Shown: positions 34,452 through 41,644 of the stretch, in pieces
Numbering within the stretch: position 1 is the stretch's first letter
Layout of the letters: each line of letters starts with the position of its first letter
From: Bacillota bacterium
GTDB taxonomy: Bacteria > Bacillota > Ch66 > Ch109
Assembly: GCA_013178275.1 (NCBI GenBank)
Contig: JABLWZ010000012.1
Location: forward strand, 62,001-126,000
Direction: 5' to 3'
Length of the DNA: 64,000 bases
Position numbers and translations under genes: made by a program
Notes under the pieces: generated by a model
What the model was told of the DNA's origin: nothing
Seen by the model: only the letters and a program-made list of their open reading frames with translations
Database searches by the model: none

Positions 34452-34769
34452 CTAAACATATAAGTTTAGCAGTATCAAAAAAACTATTACGGCAGCCGCG
34501 GTTAGAATTACAATCCGCAGTTCTTTTCTCTTCACGTATCCTTGTCTGATTAATTCCCCATACACAAAATAGGCAACCAGTGCGGCAAGAAAAACTTTCA
34601 GGCCGAGAACCATATCGAGTATCACCTCATAACCACAGCCGATTTTTATTAGGAAAAAATAGTATTGTTCTGCTACTATTAACAATGGAAGCAGTATCCC
34701 GAATTCCAGGTAAGACCCGAACCGGCCGGCTGAATCAGTGGTTCTGATCGAAAAAGGGTGAATCAGCAT
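34452..34769 (-). CDS. small membrane protein of unknown function
   Basis: A product of about 105 residues with three hydrophobic segments (LEFGILLPLLIVAEQYYFFL, VLGLKVFLAALVAYFVYG, IVILTAAAVIVFLILLNLYV). I do not recognise it. The frame is open back to 34919, but that part is not membrane-like and lies antisense to a short plus-strand frame, so I start at the ATG at 34769, preceded by a weak AAAAGAG. The terminator at 34375-34409 fits its 3' end. The region has a lower GC than its neighbours. Confidence 0.45.
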   Translation of the reverse strand: MLIHPFSIRTTDSAGRFGSYLEFGILLPLLIVAEQYYFFLIKIGCGYEVILDMVLGLKVFLAALVAYFVYGELIRQGYVKRKELRIVILTAAAVIVFLILLNLYV

Positions 34770-34923
34770 GAAACTCTTTTCATTGGTTAAAAGGATTATA
34801 TTGCTTTTAAGAAAAACCTTAAACCCTAAATTTATGGATAAACGAGACCCCGCTCCGCTTATCGAGGAAGGTTGGGCCGATAGGCGCCAGCTGCTTAAAA
34901 ACATCGGCAGATACCTCAACTGA
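34768..34923 (+). CDS. possible 51-residue basic small protein
   Basis: A short plus-strand frame with AAAAAGGGTGAATCAGC before its ATG. It encodes a basic amphipathic start (KLFSLVKRIILLLRKTL), then DKRDPAPLIEEGWADRRQLL and KNIGRYLN. The ATG shares the CATG with the start of the membrane protein on the other strand, so the two frames diverge from one point. The regular charge pattern looks like a real protein, but nothing else supports it. Confidence 0.4.
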   Translation: MKLFSLVKRIILLLRKTLNPKFMDKRDPAPLIEEGWADRRQLLKNIGRYLN

Positions 34924-34951
34924 GAGCAGCGGTAGCTAAGCTTAACGGTCC

Positions 34952-36232
34952 TTACATCAGGTACATTAAATAAATATAAATTGAAGAGATCACAATCGAC
35001 AGCAGCATAAACGGAAACGCCACCTTCATAAATCCGACAAATGAAATGGGATAACCGTTCCGCTCGGAGATACCCGCCACAATCACGTTAGCCGAGGCGC
35101 CGATAATCGTGCCGTTCCCACCGAGACAGGCCCCCAGCGACAACGCCCACCACAACGGCTCGAGCGGCATGGCGCTCAGCTGGCCCATGGTTTTAATCAG
35201 CGGAATCATTGTCGCCACGAAGGGTATGTTGTCGACAAAGGCCGATGCAATCGCTGACAGCCAAAGAATCAGCATCACCGTCGTATTCAGCTGCCCCCCG
35301 GTTACCTCAAGCGAGCCCCTCGCGACAGACTCGATCACCCCGACCTTTTCCAGTCCGCCTACCAGTACGAACAGTCCCACAAAGAAGAATATGGTCGGCC
35401 ACTCGACCGCATGCAGCACTTCTTCCGGGTCGATGCGTGACATCAGCATCAGGAGCGAGGCCCCACCCATAGCGATTACCGACGAAGGAAGATGAATAAA
35501 CTGGTGCAGGACGAACCCGGCAACGGTCAGGCCGATTACAGCCAGGCATTTTTTCAGCAGCGAGCGGTCTTTTAATTCAACTGTTTCATCGAATTCCATT
35601 ATAAGCTGGGCCAGTTCGGGCTGAGACTGGAGATCGCGGCGGTAGATCAGCTTTAGAATCATGATTGTGACTATGTAAATTACGATAACCACCGGAGCCA
35701 GGTTGATGACAAAGTCCATGAAGCCCAGGTCCGTCGCCCCGCCGATCATTATATTGGGAGGATCGCCTATCAGCGTGGCTGTGCCGCCTATATTCGACGC
35801 CAGCACCTCGGTGACTAAAAACGGGATCGGGTTGACCTTCAGGGTTTTGGTTATCGAAAAGGTCACCGGTACGATGAGGAGCACTGTCGTGACGTTGTCC
35901 AGAAAAGCTGAGGCTACCGCGGTAATCGCCGCCATGGCCACCAGGATGCGGAGCGGCTCCCCTTTCGCCCGCTTGGCGGCCTTGATCGCCAGATACTCGA
36001 ACAGACCGGTCTTTCTGGTAATCCCCACGACTATCATCATCCCGACCAGGAGGCCGATGGTGTTGAAATCGATGGCGTGGACAGCTTCTTCCTGGCTCAT
36101 GATCCCCGCGAACAGCAGTACCATAGCCCCGACCAGGGCCACGATGGTGCGGTGAAACTTTTCCGAGACAATCAGCGCGTATGTAAGCAAAAAGCTCACG
36201 CTGGTGATGATAACCGCCATCTGTGCATTCAT
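34952..36232 (-). CDS. ArsB/NhaD (ion transporter superfamily) permease
   Basis: A 426-residue transporter with about 11 membrane segments. It has the IT-superfamily blocks FNTIGLLVGMMIVVGITRKT, SAFLDNVTTVLLIVPVTFS, ASNIGGTATLIGDPPNIMIG, and the mirrored second half SAIASAFVDNIPFVATMIPL and GACLGGNGTIIGASANVIVA. Members move anions or exchange ions such as arsenite, Na+/H+ or dicarboxylates; the substrate cannot be read here. GGAGGAATGATAC precedes the ATG. It is downstream of the NCS2-type permease and the 4-hydroxybutyrate genes on the same strand, so it may belong to the same metabolic locus. Confidence 0.87.
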   Translation of the reverse strand: MNAQMAVIITSVSFLLTYALIVSEKFHRTIVALVGAMVLLFAGIMSQEEAVHAIDFNTIGLLVGMMIVVGITRKTGLFEYLAIKAAKRAKGEPLRILVAMAAITAVASAFLDNVTTVLLIVPVTFSITKTLKVNPIPFLVTEVLASNIGGTATLIGDPPNIMIGGATDLGFMDFVINLAPVVIVIYIVTIMILKLIYRRDLQSQPELAQLIMEFDETVELKDRSLLKKCLAVIGLTVAGFVLHQFIHLPSSVIAMGGASLLMLMSRIDPEEVLHAVEWPTIFFFVGLFVLVGGLEKVGVIESVARGSLEVTGGQLNTTVMLILWLSAIASAFVDNIPFVATMIPLIKTMGQLSAMPLEPLWWALSLGACLGGNGTIIGASANVIVAGISERNGYPISFVGFMKVAFPFMLLSIVISSIYIYLMYLM

Positions 36233-36295
36233 GTATCATTCCTCCAATCAACTGCGTCAGGTGCTGCTTGTTCCTGGTCAAAGGGTAGTCTATTT

Positions 36296-36326
36296 AGAGA
36301 GGTGAGATCTTTGATCTCACCTCTCT
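36296..36326 (-). terminator. hairpin between the two permease genes
   Basis: A perfect 14-bp AGAGAGGTGAGATC/GATCTCACCTCTCT stem with a 3-base loop. The base after it on the minus strand is AT-rich but has no long T-run, so termination strength is uncertain. Confidence 0.6.
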
Positions 36327-36382
36327 TATGCGATGGATATGTTGGGGTTACCCATGGTTGATCGCTGAAGGTCTTCCGGCTG

Positions 36383-37768
36383 CTACACTCTGGCGTTCTG
36401 GTCGGCCCATATGGGAGCCGAGTCAACGTCACCCTTGAAGAAGTTCAGACCGTAGACGAGAAGGCACATGATTATGCCGGCCCCAAACCCGAACGCCGCT
36501 CCCTTGACCAGCAGGACGCCGCCCACGACCCCGGCGATTCCCAGGTCTTTCAGGCTCCGGGATTCTCTTATCCCGACGTAGACCGACACAAAGCCCTGGA
36601 TCAGCATGGTCGAGGCCATGGCCACCGCCAGGATCGGCTTTACGATGCTGACTATCGGCAGGAGGAAATAGCCGGTCAGGGTGCCAAAGCGGAATGCTCC
36701 GACCCCGCCGATGATGCTGTCCATCGACTCGCGGCCCTTTTTCCAGCGTTCGTAGGTGACCACCGTCATGGCCGCCCAGATAGGCCCGCACATCGAGATG
36801 TCGGGGCCAAAGATGCTCATGATGCTGTTTCTGATCCCCACGATCAGGTGAGTCCGATTGGGGTTGTAATCGACCGGGTCATCGGGCCGCTCGTGCTGGG
36901 CATCCCGGATGATACCCTGGCACTGAACCGCGTCACCGAATATCACGATGTACGACGCGAGAACCATCGGGATGGATTTGAGGTATAGCTCGACGCTGGG
37001 CCAGCCTAAGGCTCCCCAGGGCACCCAGTCCGTCCACAGGGCGCCGAAGTCCGGCTGGGAGATGCCCCACTCGACCTGGGGCCAGGCGCTTTCGCCAACA
37101 ATCGGCGCCACGACGACCGCGAGCAGGATCGCCGGAAGGATACCGAGGTTGGACAGGGTCTTGGCGATTACATGGTGCTGAGCCCACTCCTTGAACTTCG
37201 AGGAATACATCATGAAAAAGGCCAGGCCGATGCAGATGGTGATGGTCCACGGGAACATGTCGAACCGGCCGCCCTTCTGGAAGACCAGATTGATGGCCCC
37301 GATACCCGCTCCCAGGATAACGCCGGCCTTGATGGCGTGAGGTATAGCCTGAATCACCCGATTGGCCAGTCCGGTGATGCCCAGGAAGAGGCACCAGATG
37401 CCGAGGGTAAATTCAAAGGCGATCAGGGCGTGCATCCTTTCCACGCCGGCCGGGAACGTACTGCAGTAAGCGATCAGCAGCGGTATCGCCGGGGTAACCC
37501 ACCCGGGAACCACCGGGTCGCCCAGCCATGCGTGCATGCAGTAAAGCAGGCCGTTCAGCACCACGATAGCCAGGGCAACCTCGAACGGCATTCCCAAAGT
37601 ATCCTGAAGCATCGGAATGATGGAGAGGCATACGGCACACATAACCAGACCCTGAATATAATCCAGCCACTCCCACTTATAGTGGATCACGGGCAAACGC
37701 ATTTTAAACGGTCCCACTGGCCAGTAGGGAGATTCCACTCCGTCCGGTCTCCTTTTTACCCAGTCCAT
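36383..37768 (-). CDS. NCS2/SLC23-like permease, substrate unknown
   Basis: A 461-residue protein with about 12-14 membrane segments (PFEVALAIVVLNGLLYCMHA, IKAGVILGAGIGAINLVFQK, LSNLGILPAILLAVVVAPIV). The overall plan resembles nucleobase-cation symporters of the NCS2 family, but the charged loops and the motif VIFGDAVQCQGIIRDAQHER are not those of ordinary uracil or xanthine permeases, so another substrate is likely. GGAGGG lies 6 bases before the ATG. It lies 141 bases downstream of the CoA-transferase gene; import of 4-hydroxybutyrate or a related acid is a reasonable guess from context only. Confidence 0.75.
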   Translation of the reverse strand: MDWVKRRPDGVESPYWPVGPFKMRLPVIHYKWEWLDYIQGLVMCAVCLSIIPMLQDTLGMPFEVALAIVVLNGLLYCMHAWLGDPVVPGWVTPAIPLLIAYCSTFPAGVERMHALIAFEFTLGIWCLFLGITGLANRVIQAIPHAIKAGVILGAGIGAINLVFQKGGRFDMFPWTITICIGLAFFMMYSSKFKEWAQHHVIAKTLSNLGILPAILLAVVVAPIVGESAWPQVEWGISQPDFGALWTDWVPWGALGWPSVELYLKSIPMVLASYIVIFGDAVQCQGIIRDAQHERPDDPVDYNPNRTHLIVGIRNSIMSIFGPDISMCGPIWAAMTVVTYERWKKGRESMDSIIGGVGAFRFGTLTGYFLLPIVSIVKPILAVAMASTMLIQGFVSVYVGIRESRSLKDLGIAGVVGGVLLVKGAAFGFGAGIIMCLLVYGLNFFKGDVDSAPIWADQNARV

Positions 37769-37909
37769 TAAAGCAACCCTCCATTACATTTAGAATCTTA
37801 AAATAACAGTGCACAAGGAAGAATTAAGTACCAAGCTGGTTAAATAAACTGTTTTCGGTAACTACCTCCATTTGATTCAATTTACCCGGTCAATCCACCG
37901 GGCCAGTGC

Positions 37910-39190
37910 CTATCTCGCCCCCTTTCCAAGCTCCCCGCGGAAGTCGGGATGGGCTATGCTTATCAGGGCATCTGCTCTTTCCCGCAGCGTCCTGCCGCGC
38001 AGGTCCGCTATCCCATACTCGGTCACCACGAAATGCACGTCGTTGCGGGAAGTCGTGACCGCCGCCCCGGCGTCTAACTGACTGACGATGCGTGATATCT
38101 TCCCGCCCGACGCGGTCGAGGGAAGGGCGATGATCGACTTGCCTCCACGGGAGCGGGACGCTCCGCGTACAAAATCCACCTGGCCGCCCACGCCGCTGAA
38201 CTGTTTTGGTCCAATGGTGTCGGCACAGACCTGGCCCATCAGGTCCACCTGCAGAGCGGAATTGATCGCGACAATCCTGTCATTCTGACTGATCACGAAA
38301 GGATCGTTCACATAGTCCACCGGGTACATCTCCACCATAGGGTTCTGGTCTACAAAGTCGTACAGCTTGCGGGTCCCCATCAGGAAGGCTACGACCGCCT
38401 TGCCGGGGTGCAGGGTCTTCTCGCGGCAGTTCACCACTCCCGCCTCGATCAGCTCAACCACCCCGTCGGAAAACATCTCCGAATGGATCCCCAGGTCTTT
38501 CTTCTCTTTTAGGAACAGCAGCACCGCGTCCGGTATCGCCCCTATTCCCAGCTGCAGGGTCGACCCGTCGTCGACCAGGCTGGCGATGCTTTTGCCGATA
38601 GCCTCTTCAACCGGCCCTATTCTTGGCCTCGGCAGTTCGATTATCGGCAGGTCCGTGTCGATGAAATAATCGATCTGCGACACGTGAACAAAAGAATCAC
38701 CCAGGGTGCGGGGCATGTTGGGGTTTACCTCCGCCAGCACCGTCCCGGCACAGTCCACCAGGGACTTGGTGTAATCGACCGATACCCCCAGGCTGCAGAA
38801 GCCGAACTTGTCGGGTGGGGTTACCTGTATCATCGCCACGTCCACGGGTAGAATGCCCTGTTTGAACAGGCGGGGAATTTCCGAGAAAAAGCAGGGGGTG
38901 TAGTCTCCCCGCCCCTGGTTGACCGCCTCGCGGCTGGAGCCTCCCACGAACAGGGCATTGTGACGAAAGTGTCTCTCCATCCCTGGAGCGCAGTATAAGG
39001 CTCTGCCCATCGCCACCATATGTACTACTTCCACGTTCTCAAGTTCCGACGCCCTTTCCACCATTGTGATGGGCAGGGCCTGCGGCTCCCCACAGGCGTG
39101 TCCCAAGACCACCCGGTCGCCGGATTTAATGGCCTTCACAGCCTCTTCAGCTGTTACCGTCCGCTGATGATAATAATCCTGCCAGTCCAC
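37910..39190 (-). CDS. acetyl-CoA hydrolase/transferase family, probable 4-hydroxybutyrate CoA-transferase
   Basis: A 426-residue class I CoA-transferase. The first domain starts DWQDYYHQRTVTAEEAVKAI; the second contains the catalytic-Glu block LGIHSEMFSDGVVELIEAG and later GGQVDFVRGASRSRGGKSI, as in 4-hydroxybutyrate CoA-transferases (AbfT, Cat2). It would activate 4-hydroxybutyrate with CoA from acetyl-CoA or butyryl-CoA. This role is strongly supported by the neighbouring 4-hydroxybutyryl-CoA dehydratase. The start is a GTG after AAAGGAG. The gene lies 14 bases downstream of the CGGC-protein gene. Confidence 0.87.
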   Translation of the reverse strand: MDWQDYYHQRTVTAEEAVKAIKSGDRVVLGHACGEPQALPITMVERASELENVEVVHMVAMGRALYCAPGMERHFRHNALFVGGSSREAVNQGRGDYTPCFFSEIPRLFKQGILPVDVAMIQVTPPDKFGFCSLGVSVDYTKSLVDCAGTVLAEVNPNMPRTLGDSFVHVSQIDYFIDTDLPIIELPRPRIGPVEEAIGKSIASLVDDGSTLQLGIGAIPDAVLLFLKEKKDLGIHSEMFSDGVVELIEAGVVNCREKTLHPGKAVVAFLMGTRKLYDFVDQNPMVEMYPVDYVNDPFVISQNDRIVAINSALQVDLMGQVCADTIGPKQFSGVGGQVDFVRGASRSRGGKSIIALPSTASGGKISRIVSQLDAGAAVTTSRNDVHFVVTEYGIADLRGRTLRERADALISIAHPDFRGELGKGAR

Positions 39191-39204
39191 GCGAAGTCTC
39201 CTTT

Positions 39205-39510
39205 CTATCGGATTTTCTTCAATAACTCAGACACAACCACATCGGCCACCTGGTGTGCCGGCACATTGATCAGATCCACCATCGGACCGCTCACAAGGAT
39301 CCAGTCCCGTGTCAATCCGCCAATCGCCGCGCGGTCGACACAGGCCGCCGGGCAGCCGCAAAGCAGGATGACTGCGTCCAATCCTTCCCGCGGCTGCCCG
39401 GTGACCAGACGGCAATCATCGGGCAGCCGCTTTCCTATTTCTTTAACCAGCTGCGAGCGGTCGATCTGCGGATTGCATCCGCCGCAGTACTTAACGCCTA
39501 TCTGCTTCAT
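39205..39510 (-). CDS. CGGC-motif small protein
   Basis: A 101-residue protein beginning KQIGVKYCGGCNPQIDRSQL, with a second Cys pair in VILLCGCPAACVDR. The KYCGGCNPxxDR start with a following LLCGC strand suggests a redox or metal-binding (thiol/iron-sulfur) protein of the group that often accompanies anaerobic CoA-ester enzymes. Its function is not known. It overlaps the end of the NifU-like gene by 20 bases, so the two are translated together and both may serve the iron-sulfur dehydratase. Confidence 0.75.
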   Translation of the reverse strand: MKQIGVKYCGGCNPQIDRSQLVKEIGKRLPDDCRLVTGQPREGLDAVILLCGCPAACVDRAAIGGLTRDWILVSGPMVDLINVPAHQVADVVVSELLKKIR

Positions 39511-39799
39511 GCTCCAAGACCGGCCCCTTCCGCAGAATCCTCAGAGCTTCACGTATCAGGTCATCGCTGATGTTCTGCTCTACAAACCGGACCTCCCTGA
39601 TACCAGGGACTTTCTCTTTCAGCATCGTTTCAACCAGGTGTTCGAGTGTGAATTTGGAGGCGGGGCAGGAGCCGCATTTACCCTTGATCCGGATTCTGAC
39701 CGTGCCGCCATCCACACCGACCAGCTCGATCTCCCCTCCGTCTGACTGTACCCAGGGCCGGATCTCCTTGCCGATCAGCTCGTCGATTGCAGAGTACAC
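39491..39799 (-). CDS. NifU C-terminal-domain protein
   Basis: About 102 residues, a single NifU-like C-terminal domain: IRPWVQSDGGEIELVGVDGG followed by GKCGSCPASKFTLEHLVETM with the CxxC that carries or transfers an iron-sulfur cluster. The frame begins at a TTG at 39817, but the GTG at 39799 with GGAGGGG upstream is the better start. Placed between the 4-hydroxybutyryl-CoA dehydratase and the CGGC protein, it probably helps to build or repair the [4Fe-4S] cluster of the dehydratase. Confidence 0.88.
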   Translation of the reverse strand: MYSAIDELIGKEIRPWVQSDGGEIELVGVDGGTVRIRIKGKCGSCPASKFTLEHLVETMLKEKVPGIREVRFVEQNISDDLIREALRILRKGPVLEHEADRR

Positions 39800-39822
39800 C
39801 GTACCCCTCCTCGCCAATTAGG

Positions 39823-41274
39823 TTATTCCTTTACTCCAGCCAGGGTCTTCGCCAGCTTTTTCTTATGGTCGAGGTTGCCCTGCCTGGCGATCATGATCCT
39901 CTGGGCCTGAGGCGAACCCGCCCCATGCATCGATTCGGTCAAGTATCCTACCGCGGCGCTGCCCATGGTCAGGTTCTCAACCAGCCGGATGATACGCATT
40001 CGGTTTTCGGTTGATACAGCCGCCACTCCGCGAAGGTACTTGTCCACATACACGCCGATCTCCGGATGGCGTAAATCTCGTTCGGAAGGCATCGTGCCCA
40101 GTATGCCGCCGGCGATGTCCTGAGCCAGGCGGGCGATCTCGAACGGGAACCTGGTCACGTTCTGCTTGCAGACATTGGCCAGCAGCATGTCGATCAGGTA
40201 GTTGCCCGAGGCGGTCTTCCTCCCCTCTGCCGAGCAGGCAATCCCGCAGGCGTACAGGGTCTCGTTCAGGTGAGTCATTTCGATCAGTTTATCCTTGACG
40301 TGGGAGGCCCTGGCCGCCCCGTTGTAATCCGCGGCCACGGCAGCCGCGCCGATCAATACATCGCCGACCCCAACCTTACAGCCCCCGTAGCTTTGGCGGT
40401 GATAACCCGCGAAACGCTCGACCAGGATTCCGGAAAACTGCCATTCCTCGCACATAAAGACCCGCTCCCAGGGAACGAATACATGGTCGAAAACCGTGAG
40501 TACCTCTTGTCCCCCAAACTTGGAATTACCGACATCTATGCTGCTGCCTTCGAGCTTGCGGGTGTCACACGACTGGCGGCCGTAAATATAGACGATCCCG
40601 TCGGTTGTGGTCGGGACAGCAAAGGTTACGGCATAAGCCTTGTCTTTTTCGGTCATGGAGATGGTCGGCATCACGATGATTTCGTGCGAGTTGATCATCC
40701 CCGTTTGATGCGCCTTGGCTCCGCACACCACAATTCCGTCCTCACGTTTCTCCACGATGCGGAGATACAGGTCAGGATCAGCCTGTTCACTGGGGCTCAA
40801 TCCCCGGTCGCCTTTCGGGTCGGTCATCGCTCCATCAACCACGAGGTCGTTTTCCTGTACGTACTTCAGGAACTCTCTAAACCGTTTATTGTATTCCGTG
40901 CCCAGCTTCTGATCCATCTCGAAGGTCGTGCTGTCCATGGCATTAAAGGCGTCCATCCCCACACAGCGCTGGAAACAGGCTCCGGTCGACTGTCCCAGCA
41001 GCCGCTGCATCTTGACTTTTTTGATGAGATCGTCGGTGCTCTGGTGCAGGTGGTTGAACCGGTTGATCTTCTCCCCGGTTAAACTGGAGGTGCAGGTCAT
41101 CAGGTCCTCATGCTCAGGTTCCATAGCCAGCTGATAAGTCATCGCCACTGAATTGATCGATGGACGGATAATCGGATGGTCGACAATGTTCTCAACCAAT
41201 TCCCCCTGGACATAAATCTTCCTTTTCATCTGCCGCAGACTGTCCAGGTATTGATCGGTAGATTTTAGGACCAC
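39823..41274 (-). CDS. abfD: 4-hydroxybutyryl-CoA dehydratase / vinylacetyl-CoA delta-isomerase
   Basis: A 483-residue FAD- and [4Fe-4S]-containing enzyme that converts 4-hydroxybutyryl-CoA to crotonyl-CoA. All four cluster ligands known in the Clostridium aminobutyricum enzyme are visible: the Cys pair in STGACFQRCVGMDAFNA (about residues 100 and 104) and the His and Cys in GYHRQSYGGCKVG, seven residues apart. FAD-fold blocks such as FDHVFVPWERVFMCEEW are also present. The GTG at 41274, 8 bases after AAGGAGG, is chosen over the one at 41283 that overlaps it. Upstream lies a sigma-54 promoter (41368-41383), so transcription should need the activator encoded at 41645-43777. Confidence 0.93.
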   Translation of the reverse strand: MVLKSTDQYLDSLRQMKRKIYVQGELVENIVDHPIIRPSINSVAMTYQLAMEPEHEDLMTCTSSLTGEKINRFNHLHQSTDDLIKKVKMQRLLGQSTGACFQRCVGMDAFNAMDSTTFEMDQKLGTEYNKRFREFLKYVQENDLVVDGAMTDPKGDRGLSPSEQADPDLYLRIVEKREDGIVVCGAKAHQTGMINSHEIIVMPTISMTEKDKAYAVTFAVPTTTDGIVYIYGRQSCDTRKLEGSSIDVGNSKFGGQEVLTVFDHVFVPWERVFMCEEWQFSGILVERFAGYHRQSYGGCKVGVGDVLIGAAAVAADYNGAARASHVKDKLIEMTHLNETLYACGIACSAEGRKTASGNYLIDMLLANVCKQNVTRFPFEIARLAQDIAGGILGTMPSERDLRHPEIGVYVDKYLRGVAAVSTENRMRIIRLVENLTMGSAAVGYLTESMHGAGSPQAQRIMIARQGNLDHKKKLAKTLAGVKE

Positions 41275-41367
41275 GGGATTCACCCTCCTTATGTTTTAAT
41301 AAGATTCGTCACCTGGAACCATTTCGTTAACGAACTCTCGACGTCGAGCTGCTTACTGATATGACCA

Positions 41368-41383
41368 TGCAAAAGCCGTTCCA
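41368..41383 (-). promoter_or_regulatory. sigma-54 (-24/-12) promoter of the 4-hydroxybutyryl-CoA dehydratase unit
   Basis: The minus strand reads TGGAACG (41377-41383), four bases, TTGCA (41368-41372). Against the consensus TGGCACG-N4-TTGCW only one position differs and the spacing is exact. It lies about 95 bases upstream of abfD and downstream of a sigma-54 activator gene. Confidence 0.82.
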
Positions 41384-41485
41384 GGTTATTACCCGCTGGA
41401 AAATCGCCCGTCCATTCAGGCCGCGCTGGCCTACTGCACGCTATGGATCACCGCGTATCAGGGTAATTGTGGTAACAGCGCTTAT

Positions 41486-41519
41486 AAAAAACATAATGGG
41501 AGAAGCTTTATCCTCTCCC
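41486..41519 (-). terminator. terminator after the sigma-54 activator gene
   Basis: A GGGAGA/TCTCCC stem with a 10-base loop is followed on the minus strand by ATTATGTTTTTT. The rest of the gap 41275-41644 holds the sigma-54 promoter and no gene; activator-binding sites should lie between 41400 and 41480. Confidence 0.55.
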
Positions 41520-41644
41520 GATACCAATGCATCCCATATTAATCTCTTGGCCCGACCGATGTACGAGAACATCGCCGCTGTTTTTATAAATAAGACTACC
41601 GCCCCAATGTGTTATCCCACTCCCGTTATAACAGTGATGTGCGG

